A stretch of DNA of 49,416 nucleotides from positions 1 to 49,416 of the forward strand of contig JAROBA010000040.1 in NCBI GenBank assembly GCA_029432815.1, given 5' to 3'. Origin of the DNA: Pontiellaceae bacterium B1224 (GTDB taxonomy: Bacteria > Verrucomicrobiota > Kiritimatiellia > Kiritimatiellales > Pontiellaceae). Below the pieces are notes generated by a model. The model ran no database searches. It was given only the letters and a program-made list of their open reading frames with translations, and was not told the origin of the DNA. The translations under genes and the position numbers were made by a program. This document shows, piece after piece, positions 39,545-46,943 of the stretch. Within the stretch, counting starts at the first letter, position 1; each line of letters opens with the position of its first letter.

Positions 39545-41251
39545 TTAGTGTTCGCTCGTTACACGCATGATTTCTTCAATGGAGGTAAGACCTTCCCTGA
39601 TTCGGTCGAGGCCTGCTTCGCGCAGGGTACGCATCCCGTTTTCAATGGCTATTTTTTTGATCGCATCGGCCTCCGAGTTTTCGAGAATGGTGCGCCGAAT
39701 CACATCGTCCACCAACAGAATCTCCATGATGCCGCCGCGGCCTTTATAGCCAATGCCGTTGCATTTCGGACAACCGCTTGTTTCATAGAACTGGACGCCC
39801 TGCATGCGGTCAGGGTCGATACGATTTTTCTTCAGCATTTCGCTGGGAAAGGCGGCTTCCTTTCTGCAGACAGGGCACAGTTTCCGGTACAGACGCTGGG
39901 CCTGCGTCAGCAGCAATGAGGAGGATAGCATAAAGGGTTCGATGCCCATATCAATGAGGCGGGCAATCGCGCCGGAGGCATCGTTGGTGTGCAAGGTGCT
40001 CAATACCATGTGCCCCGTCAGTGCGGCTTCCACGGCAATTGTGGCCGTTTCCTTATCTCGAATTTCCCCGACCATCACCACATCCGGGTCCTGACGAAGA
40101 ATGGAACGCAGTGCTGCCGCGAAAGTCAGTCCGACGGCCGGATTAATCTGGACCTGATTCACACCTTCCAGCTGATATTCCACCGGATTTTCCGTCGTAA
40201 TGATATTAGTTCCGACTTCGTTGAGTTCTGAAAGCGCTGAATAGAGCGTGGTTGTTTTGCCGCTGCCGGTCGGGCCGGTTACCAGAATCATGCCGTAGGG
40301 TTGCGCCAGTGCATATTCAAAGTTATCCAATGAAAGCTGGTCGAGGTTCAGGGCTTTCAGATTGGGAACCAAGGCGCTTTTGTCGAGAATACGCATTACA
40401 ATCTTTTCACCATGCACGGTGGGCAGAATGCTCATACGAACATCGACTTCTTTGCCCAGTGCCTTGATCTTGAAACGGCCGTCTTGCGGAATTCGCCGCT
40501 CCGCAATGTCGAGTTGCGACATGATTTTTAAACGCGAGATGATTGCATTCTGCAGGTTTTTCGGCGGGCTGGGGTTTTCAAATAATATCCCGTCCACACG
40601 GTTTCTCAGACGAAGCGATTTTTCCATGGGCTCGATGTGGATATCGGATGCCCCTTTGCGCAATGCTTCAATTAAAATAGAGTTTACGATTCGGATCACC
40701 GGCGCTTCGCCGGCATCTTCCATCATGTCGTCCAGGTTTCCTTCCTCTAGGCCTTCTTTTCCAAGCTCGACATCACTCTCACCCGCCATGTCTTTCAGAA
40801 TGTCTTCCAGACCCCGTTCCGGTTGTTGGGTGGCATCGTTGATTGCTTGAAGAATTTCACTTTCCTGAGCAATGACGGGAGCGAGCTCCAGCTGGGTGGC
40901 GGATGCCAACGTGTCGCGTGCGGCAAGGTTAAATGGATCGGCCATGGCAATCGTCAGTATGCTGCCGAGCTTTGCAATCGGAATAGCCTTGTGTTCCTGC
41001 CAATGCTCTTTATCGAGTAAATCAAGTAAAGCCGGCGTTGGTGAGAAGCCTTGCAGTGAAATCGGCCGGATATCGAGGTAATCAGCTGTGGCCAACATCA
41101 TGTCTTCATCAGATACAATACCTTCCGTTATCAGAAGCTGTTCCAAAGGAATCCTGGTCTGTTCTGATTTAAGTTCTACTTCGGCAAAAACCGCCGCTTC
41201 AATCGGGCGGATTTGCTTCAGGCAGTCTATCAGGCTTTTTGAGCTGTTCAT
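39545..41251 (-). CDS. gspE: GspE/PilB-type assembly ATPase
   Basis: Two ATGs are adjacent (41254 and 41251); the second is better spaced from GGAA. The ~568-residue protein has an MshEN-type N-terminal domain (10-150). The secretion ATPase core has Walker A GPTGSGKTTTLYSAL near 322, Asp box and Walker B DPDVVMVGEIRD, and His box LSTLHTND. Paired cysteines CPVC (near 456) and CPKC (near 493) form the zinc site typical of extension ATPases. It powers pilin polymerisation from the cytoplasm. No PilT-type retraction ATPase is in the window. The stop of a small upstream frame overlaps its start. Confidence 0.95.
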   Translation of the reverse strand: MNSSKSLIDCLKQIRPIEAAVFAEVELKSEQTRIPLEQLLITEGIVSDEDMMLATADYLDIRPISLQGFSPTPALLDLLDKEHWQEHKAIPIAKLGSILTIAMADPFNLAARDTLASATQLELAPVIAQESEILQAINDATQQPERGLEDILKDMAGESDVELGKEGLEEGNLDDMMEDAGEAPVIRIVNSILIEALRKGASDIHIEPMEKSLRLRNRVDGILFENPSPPKNLQNAIISRLKIMSQLDIAERRIPQDGRFKIKALGKEVDVRMSILPTVHGEKIVMRILDKSALVPNLKALNLDQLSLDNFEYALAQPYGMILVTGPTGSGKTTTLYSALSELNEVGTNIITTENPVEYQLEGVNQVQINPAVGLTFAAALRSILRQDPDVVMVGEIRDKETATIAVEAALTGHMVLSTLHTNDASGAIARLIDMGIEPFMLSSSLLLTQAQRLYRKLCPVCRKEAAFPSEMLKKNRIDPDRMQGVQFYETSGCPKCNGIGYKGRGGIMEILLVDDVIRRTILENSEADAIKKIAIENGMRTLREAGLDRIREGLTSIEEIMRVTSEH

Positions 41252-41466
41252 CATAGTTCCATTCTGATCGGTTTTATCTTGAATGGTACATTATAAGCAT
41301 TCTGCGTGCCTACCTGCTGAAAGGTGGGCGATCTGTTGCGGGGTTTCTTTTCGGCCGGAATTTCCAAGGGCTGAAAAATGGATTGCTGTATAAACAGAAG
41401 CGCAACCGTTTTGAAAACTAGCATGAGAAGAACGGATATCGGCGCTGCCGATGACATGCCTCCCAT
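41251..41466 (-). CDS. Possible small membrane protein coupled to gspE
   Basis: This 71-residue frame has one hydrophobic segment (PISVLLMLVFKTVALLFI) and a basic, proline-containing tail. Its TGA overlaps the gspE start (ATGATGA region), a sign of translational coupling. The ribosome site is not well placed for either in-frame ATG. It could be a GspC-like or other accessory anchor, or a chance frame in the gspE leader. Confidence 0.4.
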   Translation of the reverse strand: MGGMSSAAPISVLLMLVFKTVALLFIQQSIFQPLEIPAEKKPRNRSPTFQQVGTQNAYNVPFKIKPIRMEL

Positions 41467-41555
41467 TCTTTAAAGGGCTGTATTTAGGAATCGACACAGT
41501 CAGGCAGCTATCGTTCCCGCCGCCAATAAGGATGGGTGCGGTTGGATGGATCAAA

Positions 41556-41571
41556 TGGCTTCTGGCCTGCA
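41556..41571 (+). promoter_or_regulatory. Candidate sigma-54 promoter of the MshEN-protein gene
   Basis: TGGCTTCTGGCCTGCA has GG and GC at exact -24/-12 spacing and TGGC intact, with weaker middle bases. The start would fall about 25 bases before the ATG at 41609. Confidence 0.4.
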
Positions 41572-41608
41572 ATGTGCTTATTACACACCGATTTAACAGG
41601 AGTTTATT

Positions 41609-42439
41609 ATGTCAGAACTAAACGATGGGTTGGCGGACAGTATTTCCATGCTTGAGCAGATCCTGGAGGTTATGCCTCAGGATATTGATGCCCTTAAGGC
41701 TTTATATAATGCGAACTTGCAAAGTGGAAACCCCGCGCGCTCCTTTGAGTATCTGAATCGGATCATTGATGTTGCGGCCAATCTCGGCGACCCGGACTTA
41801 TTCGAATATCTCCAGAATGAATTGCCGCGATTTGAAGAAACGCATTCTGCAGAGGTTGCCGCTCATCAGGTGCGAATAAGAACTCTTTTCGGTGTACATA
41901 AAATTAATAAGAAGGTTTTAGAACCCGCCAAGGCGCCATCAGAGAAACCGGATCCGTCATCCGAAGTCGACATCAGCGAGGAGCTGGCTCTTGCCTGGCG
42001 TCTTTATCAGGAGAATCAGATCTCGCAGGATGAGTATTCAAGTGTGCTGCATGATCTGACTGAAGTTTCGTCCAAAGAACTCGATGTGCCGGTCAGTGTG
42101 CTCCATGTTTTGAATGATCGAGGTTTTTCGAATCTGACGAGGATTATGGCTTTTGTTGCGAATCGCTCTGGCCTGCCATATATTTCTCTTTTCAATTTTG
42201 AGTTGGATGAGCGTGCTGCTAACGCACTGCCGCCATCGTATTCCATGCATGAAGGATTACTGCCATTCGGTTATCTGGGAAATGATCTTCTGGTGGCTGT
42301 TCTGAATCCTTTCAATACGGATCTCATAGAAAAAGCGGAAAAGGAATCCGGTCATCGGTGTCATGTGTTCCTTGTTGAACCGGATGATTATGATGCGGCA
42401 CTCGCAAAACTTCGGGCGCTTGTTTCGAAAGCTGCGTAA
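41609..42439 (+). CDS. Stand-alone MshEN/GspE-N domain protein with N-terminal helical repeats
   Basis: The 276-residue protein begins with TPR-like helices (5-75: LEQILEVMPQDIDALKALYN, SFEYLNRIIDVA). After a linker (105-118) comes a GspE N-terminal-like domain. ALAWRLYQENQISQDEYSSV resembles the first MshEN motif, and VANRSGLPYISLFNFELDE and LLPFGYLGNDLLVAVLNPF the second half. In other proteins this domain sits on the assembly ATPase and may bind c-di-GMP. Here it is free, without any ATPase core. It lies divergent from gspE, so it may regulate or compete for the machine. AACAGGAG precedes the ATG. Confidence 0.7.
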   Translation: MSELNDGLADSISMLEQILEVMPQDIDALKALYNANLQSGNPARSFEYLNRIIDVAANLGDPDLFEYLQNELPRFEETHSAEVAAHQVRIRTLFGVHKINKKVLEPAKAPSEKPDPSSEVDISEELALAWRLYQENQISQDEYSSVLHDLTEVSSKELDVPVSVLHVLNDRGFSNLTRIMAFVANRSGLPYISLFNFELDERAANALPPSYSMHEGLLPFGYLGNDLLVAVLNPFNTDLIEKAEKESGHRCHVFLVEPDDYDAALAKLRALVSKAA

Positions 42440-42443
42440 GGTC

Positions 42444-43040
42444 TTAGTCGGTAATGTACATGGAGAGCGTATTCGTCTCGCCCATATATTCCATCAGTAC
42501 ATTGTGCTTTCTGATTTCAAGAAGCTTTACTTTTCCGTTGATGAGGTCGCCTTGCCGGTATTGATGCTCATTGATAATCGCAAATCCACCGACCCCATCG
42601 ACTGCACTACCAAATCCCGTAAGCTTAAGTTTCGGCCAGTTTACTGCCGAGCTGTTGAGTCCGCCAAATAGCTGATCTAAGACTCCGCTGTTACCATTGG
42701 TATTTGAGGTGCCGGAATCGGCATCCTGGGTTTTCGAACTCAGTTTATTGAAAAAGGAACGTACCGATAAATCTCTTTGAGCGGACGTACCGGCATCGGC
42801 TGTTGTTTGTGCCGGGTCGGTGCGTTGCGTGTTGGCGTAATAGAGCAGCATTGTGCCGGACATGACCAGTCCGGCAATGAGCAGGAGTATTGTGAAGAGC
42901 ATGACCCGGAAAGAGGTTGGATTCTCATTGTTGACGGGGTCTTTAGGAAAAGGCACTTCGTTGCTTAAATTACTCACCGTGAGATCCTCAGCTGTTAAAT
43001 CATTTTTAAATCTTCGCTGTATATCATTGATACTGCCCAT
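42444..43040 (-). CDS. GspB/GspC-like single-span membrane protein
   Basis: The 198-residue protein has a cytoplasmic N-terminus, one membrane helix (about 45-67: VMLFTILLLIAGLVMSGTML), a Ser/Thr/Gln-rich linker, and a C-terminal beta domain (132-198). That domain has LKLTGFGSAVDGVGGFAIIN, QGDLINGKVKLLEIRKHNVL and MEYMGETNTLSMYI. The fold pattern matches the periplasmic domain of GspB or the HR domain of GspC, which link the inner membrane to the secretin. The gene lies on the opposite strand from its neighbours, ending 5 bases from the MshEN-protein stop. Confidence 0.65.
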   Translation of the reverse strand: MGSINDIQRRFKNDLTAEDLTVSNLSNEVPFPKDPVNNENPTSFRVMLFTILLLIAGLVMSGTMLLYYANTQRTDPAQTTADAGTSAQRDLSVRSFFNKLSSKTQDADSGTSNTNGNSGVLDQLFGGLNSSAVNWPKLKLTGFGSAVDGVGGFAIINEHQYRQGDLINGKVKLLEIRKHNVLMEYMGETNTLSMYITD

Positions 43041-43073
43041 GTTTTTAGCAAGAGGGAAATTGGATCTTCATAC

Positions 43074-43089
43074 TGGTATGGATACTGCT
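43074..43089 (+). promoter_or_regulatory. Candidate sigma-54 promoter of the pilM operon
   Basis: TGGTATGGATACTGCT has GG and GC at exact -24/-12 spacing, with CTGCT at -12. The predicted start is near 43100, about 70 bases before pilM. It would put the pilMNOP-secretin genes under the same activator as the pilin. Confidence 0.55.
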
Positions 43090-43171
43090 TTAGAACATCC
43101 GCACCTCACAAGGGAGCCTCGGGGTAGGCATATATTCATGTGGTAGGTGTGAACGGGAAGGAACCAGTTAA

Positions 43172-44182
43172 ATGTTAAAAAAAATACCCAGTAAAGGCCG
43201 TGCGCAATCGCGGTGTTCCGATTTAATCGGAGTTGATTTCGCATCCACCGCAACAAAAGTTGTTCGGTTAAAGCAGAATAAAGGGACGATGACTCTATCC
43301 GGTCTTGATCTGCTGCCGGCGGTGGATTTCAGTGCAGAACCTGAGAAGCTTCAGCTCCCCCGTAATCTATCCCCGAACTACGGATGTCTTGCCTACACCG
43401 GGAAACGCGCCGTTGTCCGAATGATCAATACTCAGCTCGCTGAAGGAACGGGCGGTCTGCCAAAAGAAAGAATCCAGGAACTTTTGAATGTGACCGACGA
43501 GTTCCGCGTTTCCGCCAAATTAATCAAGCGAAATTCCGGTCGTCAGGATTCGAGTTTTCTTGCCGCTGCCATACCCGACGAGGATGCCGCATATCTCTTG
43601 AAACTGTTCCCGTCCGGGCCGCCGGCGCCCGCCTCGCTGGAAGTATCCGGTCTTTCATTTGTGAGCGCATTTCTTCATGCCCGCGGGGCCGAGTGTGCGG
43701 ACTCTACGGTCTGCATTATGGAGACCGGAGAAAATATGAGTCATTTTGCATTTTTGACGAATGGACTCGTTACGCTGGTTGGAAAATTATCCGTTGGTGC
43801 GAACATATTACGTGAAAAAGTGGCAGAGGACCTGGGACTGGATAATGAACTTGCCGAGAGCATCTTAAGCGATGCATCCATTAATGTTTCCTCAACGGTG
43901 GTAGGAGTGTTGGCTCCATTCATAAAACAGATCTCGATCTCGAAGGATTTTATCGAGCGACATCAGGGGCAAAAAATTTCCCGAATCTATCTGTCAGGCG
44001 GCTTAAGTCTATTGCCGAGTTGGGGGATTGAGGTTGGTAAATTACTGGGGACTCAGGTGGCTTATTGGAGCCCGCTGGAAAACATTGAATATGATTCCGC
44101 ATCGATTCCCTCAGACATGATTAAGCAAGCCACGCGCTTTTCTGCTGCCATTGGAGCGGCTATCGGGGGGATTGAAGCATAA
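43172..44182 (+). CDS. pilM: PilM-like actin-fold assembly protein
   Basis: The 336-residue cytoplasmic protein has the actin-like opening LIGVDFASTATKVVRLKQ (phosphate-binding strand), a middle SVGANILREKVAEDLGLDNE, and ISRIYLSGGLSLLPSWGIEV near the adenosine site. It binds the N-terminus of PilN and forms the inner-membrane ring of type IV pili; GspL is the type II counterpart. It is shorter in its ATP-binding motifs than some homologues (the usual GAGAT-like text is changed). The TAA overlaps the pilN ATG by one base, so expression is coupled. It is the first gene of a five-gene operon. Confidence 0.85.
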   Translation: MLKKIPSKGRAQSRCSDLIGVDFASTATKVVRLKQNKGTMTLSGLDLLPAVDFSAEPEKLQLPRNLSPNYGCLAYTGKRAVVRMINTQLAEGTGGLPKERIQELLNVTDEFRVSAKLIKRNSGRQDSSFLAAAIPDEDAAYLLKLFPSGPPAPASLEVSGLSFVSAFLHARGAECADSTVCIMETGENMSHFAFLTNGLVTLVGKLSVGANILREKVAEDLGLDNELAESILSDASINVSSTVVGVLAPFIKQISISKDFIERHQGQKISRIYLSGGLSLLPSWGIEVGKLLGTQVAYWSPLENIEYDSASIPSDMIKQATRFSAAIGAAIGGIEA

Positions 44183-44808
44183 TGACATATCCACGTGTAA
44201 ATCTGTTGGAAAAAGATGAACAGCGCTATCAGGGCATTGTGAGTCGAGGCTTTATTCTGTTGTGCGGGGTTGGTATTCCGACCCTGCTTATACTCCTTAC
44301 TGGAATACTTATATTTTCATATAATTCCAATATCAAATCCGATATTGAGGCAAATCAGGTGTTTTGGGATTCCCTCGAACCTCGTTTAAAATCCCATGCG
44401 CAGGGGACCAAAGGGTTGGCGACCAATCAGAAAGTACTCGACCTGTTTACCGGCTGGGAAACATCTCAGGCTTCCTTTTATAAATTACTGGACGAAGTAC
44501 AGGATGCTGTGCCCGAACTGGTGCAGTTTACCCGGCTTTCGGTCCGTACAGGTGATTCTCAGTCGATCTATAAAACGCCGGCCGAGCTGCAGCTCGATTA
44601 TAGTTTAATCATTGAAGGTGTTGCAGAGGGCGGACAGGCGGAGAATGAAGTGATTTCGCTGCAGAAAGATCTGCTTGCCTGCGAACAGATTGGAAACACG
44701 TTCGAAACTCTGAAATTGGATTCCATGAAAAAACGTTCCGCAAGTGAAGGAGAAAGTGTCAGAGAATTCCGCCTGGTGGGCGAAGCAGGAAAGGGGGAAA
44801 TGAAATGA
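44182..44808 (+). CDS. PilN-like assembly protein
   Basis: The 208-residue protein begins TYPRVNLLEKDEQRYQGIVS, a variant of the PilN INLLP opening that contacts PilM. It has one membrane helix (about 25-46) and a periplasmic alpha/beta domain with a ferredoxin-like pattern. It overlaps pilM by one base and the next gene by four (ATGA). Assigned from gene order, topology and the N-terminal motif. Confidence 0.75.
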   Translation: MTYPRVNLLEKDEQRYQGIVSRGFILLCGVGIPTLLILLTGILIFSYNSNIKSDIEANQVFWDSLEPRLKSHAQGTKGLATNQKVLDLFTGWETSQASFYKLLDEVQDAVPELVQFTRLSVRTGDSQSIYKTPAELQLDYSLIIEGVAEGGQAENEVISLQKDLLACEQIGNTFETLKLDSMKKRSASEGESVREFRLVGEAGKGEMK

Positions 44809-46487
44809 ACCTTTCCGAGCTGACAAAAGAAAAGAAACAATACCTTATTCTCGGGATCGTCGGGGGAGTCGCCATATTGGCGGCTATCGGCTTCGGGGTG
44901 AATTTCAGCTTCTCTTCCCTGGCCGCTTCGAAGGCCGAACTGGCCGAGCTGACCGAGAAGATCAATCGTGCAGAACGTACTCTGTCAGGTACCGGCAAGA
45001 CGATGGATGGCCTGGAAGAAGCGGTCAGCAGATTGAAAGGTTATCTGGATTTTATTCCGCCAGAACAGAATTACTATTCCTGGGCAACAGAACTTGTTTA
45101 TTCCAAAGGTCGGAAAGCGGGTCTCGAAATTGAATCAGTTGATGAGATTCGCGTGTCTGGTGGAAATAAGTCCATTCCGGATGATCCGGTATATTTCGAA
45201 ACCTATTCTTTACGGATTACTGCCCGGGGAGGATATGCCCAGACGAAGGCATTTCTTAAGGATATTGAGACGAATCTTCCTCTGGTCCGGTTTTCCGGGC
45301 TGGAGGTCAGCAAAAGTAACGACCTTGCACTGCACGATATACAAATAATCATTCAATGGCCGTTCAAACTGAATCGCATTACGAAATTATGGGAAGACCA
45401 GCCCATACGGAAAAAGGCAATGGTGGCAGCCGCGAAACCGGAACCAGCTTCCGTTCCGCAAGTCGAGCAGCCTGCGCCTGCTGTGGTTGAACCCAAATCA
45501 GCCCCCCTGCCGACTCCTCCGGAGAGCAAACCGGAACCGGTAGTCGTTAAAGCCGAGCCTGAACCGGCTCCGAAGCGGGTAGTGGTTGAGCCGGCGGCCG
45601 AAAAACCTGCGCCAGTTGTGGTTCAAGCCAAGCCAGCTTCCAGGCCGACGCCTCCTGAAAGAAAACCTGAACCGGTGGTGGTTAAGGCAGAGCCCGTTCC
45701 GGCTCCAAAACCGCCCGTGGTTGTGCCGGCCCCGGTGGTCGAAAAGCCCGCGCCCGTTGTGGTTGAATCCAAACCAGCCCCCATGCCGACTCCGCCAGAG
45801 AGCAAACCGGAACCGGTGGTGGTTAAAGCCGAGCCGGTGCCTACTCCAAAACCAGACGTGGTTGTGCCGGCCCCGGTAGTCGAAGAGCCCGCGCCGGTTG
45901 TGGTTGAATCTGAACCGGCCCCAGATACGGAACCGGAAGAGGCTCATGAGCTGGAATCCATCCTGGCTTCAATTGATCCTGTGCAGAAAAGTCCTGCACC
46001 GGAAACACCCACACCTGTTGTGGTTGAGTCTGAACCAACCCCGGTCTCGGCACCGGAAGAAACGTATGAGCTGGAATCTATCCTGGCTTCAATCGATCCC
46101 GTGCAGGAAAGCCCCGCACCGGAAACACCAGAGCCGGAGGTGCAGGAAGAAGAGAATGATATGAGTGCATTGCTGGCCTCGCTGGGTTCTCATGGATCAG
46201 ACACACTTGAGCCGGTTCCTGTTGTAGAACCTCCGGCGGTTCAGGATGACCTTGCAGCCTACGTTCAAGAGCTGGCTGAAAGCGCTCCCGTACAGTCGGC
46301 ACCTGAACCGGTTGAGATGATCGCACCCGTCGAAGTTCCTGATGCGGACGGGGCGATACGCTACGTTTCCAGTAGCAAAAGTGCGAAGATTATCGAAGAG
46401 CTGTTGATTAAAGGTAAACCAAAAGCAAGTGCATCGTTGGGTTCTTTCCTCGATGGATTGGTGGAGGACATCAATGACAAACATTAA
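44805..46487 (+). CDS. PilO-like protein with a long repetitive disordered tail
   Basis: The first 205 residues look like PilO: a membrane helix (17-37), a short coiled coil (40-75), and a domain with YFETYSLRITARGGYAQTKA. Then, unusually, comes a 350-residue low-complexity tail. Residues 213-380 are Pro/Val/Glu-rich repeats of 45-47 residues around KPEPVVVKAEP. Residues 382-460 hold two 40-residue repeats starting ELESILASIDPVQ (second from 422), with a weaker third version at DMSALLASLG. The tail ends in GSFLDGLVEDINDK. Normal PilO is about 200 residues. The tail could span the periplasm and carry short helices that bind PilP or the secretin. It overlaps neighbours on both sides. Confidence 0.75.
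   Translation: MNLSELTKEKKQYLILGIVGGVAILAAIGFGVNFSFSSLAASKAELAELTEKINRAERTLSGTGKTMDGLEEAVSRLKGYLDFIPPEQNYYSWATELVYSKGRKAGLEIESVDEIRVSGGNKSIPDDPVYFETYSLRITARGGYAQTKAFLKDIETNLPLVRFSGLEVSKSNDLALHDIQIIIQWPFKLNRITKLWEDQPIRKKAMVAAAKPEPASVPQVEQPAPAVVEPKSAPLPTPPESKPEPVVVKAEPEPAPKRVVVEPAAEKPAPVVVQAKPASRPTPPERKPEPVVVKAEPVPAPKPPVVVPAPVVEKPAPVVVESKPAPMPTPPESKPEPVVVKAEPVPTPKPDVVVPAPVVEEPAPVVVESEPAPDTEPEEAHELESILASIDPVQKSPAPETPTPVVVESEPTPVSAPEETYELESILASIDPVQESPAPETPEPEVQEEENDMSALLASLGSHGSDTLEPVPVVEPPAVQDDLAAYVQELAESAPVQSAPEPVEMIAPVEVPDADGAIRYVSSSKSAKIIEELLIKGKPKASASLGSFLDGLVEDINDKH
45534..45950 (+). repeat. In-frame Pro-rich repeats in the PilO-like gene
   Basis: The block beginning GAACCGGT(A/G)GT recurs at 45534, 45669 and 45810. 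The spacings are 135 and 141 bases, so the reading frame is kept (45 and 47 codons). Confidence 0.75.
45948..46187 (+). repeat. Two 120-bp tandem repeats encoding ELESILASIDPVQ units
   Basis: GAGCTGGAATC begins at 45948 and again at 46068, exactly 120 bases apart, with highly similar sequence over the whole unit. Confidence 0.8.
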
Positions 46488-46917
46488 TAAATCCAAATGT
46501 CGGAAGGCCGCAACGCTCCTGTTTCCAATGGTTGGAATCGGAATGCTGCTTGGCACGGAATCATTTTCTCAGACAAAAACATCCAGTGGCACGAATGATG
46601 CTCAAGTTGTAACTGCTGTTAGCAAACGTGATCCTTTCTGGCCGGTTGGATATGTCCCGAAAGAGTTACAGAAAAATAGTGCAAAGGAAGTAAAGAAACC
46701 AACCGAAAGCAACGATTGGAATGGGGCCATGAAAAAAGTCGTGATCAATGGAGTAAGCAGCCGAGCGGATAATGAATTTTTTGCCGTGGTCAACGGGGAA
46801 GTCAAAAGTGTTAACGATACCATCAGTGTAACGCATGACGGTATGACCTACACCTGGGCTGTGGCAAGTATCAAGCCTCCGGGATCGGTAAAGCTTCGCC
46901 GGGTTTCAGCGTTGTAA
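46474..46917 (+). CDS. Small exported PilP-like assembly protein
   Basis: The start is ATG 46474, which overlaps the end of the PilO-like gene by 14 bases. The 147-residue product has a signal peptide with core AATLLFPMVGIGMLL, then KRDPFWPVGYVP, a motif like the DPF(W/x)P segment of periplasmic secretion proteins, and a C-terminal beta domain (KKVVINGVSS, AVVNGEVKSVNDTI, YTWAVASI). Position between PilO and the secretin, and the small beta domain, suggest a PilP or GspC-like link to the secretin. Sequence similarity is too low to be certain. A palindrome lies inside the signal peptide codons. Confidence 0.6.
   Translation: MTNINKSKCRKAATLLFPMVGIGMLLGTESFSQTKTSSGTNDAQVVTAVSKRDPFWPVGYVPKELQKNSAKEVKKPTESNDWNGAMKKVVINGVSSRADNEFFAVVNGEVKSVNDTISVTHDGMTYTWAVASIKPPGSVKLRRVSAL
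46523..46537. repeat. TTCCA-N5-TGGAA palindrome in the PilP-like signal peptide
   Basis: Core ATGGT, encoding FPMVGI in phase 2, the third of the three codon phases seen. Confidence 0.85.
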
Positions 46918-46943
46918 TCAATTAAAACAGGAAGGTTAAGAAC

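Noticed and set aside
45490-46190. Repeats in the PilO-like gene as a CRISPR array
   Set aside because: They are in-frame coding repeats of 120-141 bases with no spacers of unrelated sequence.
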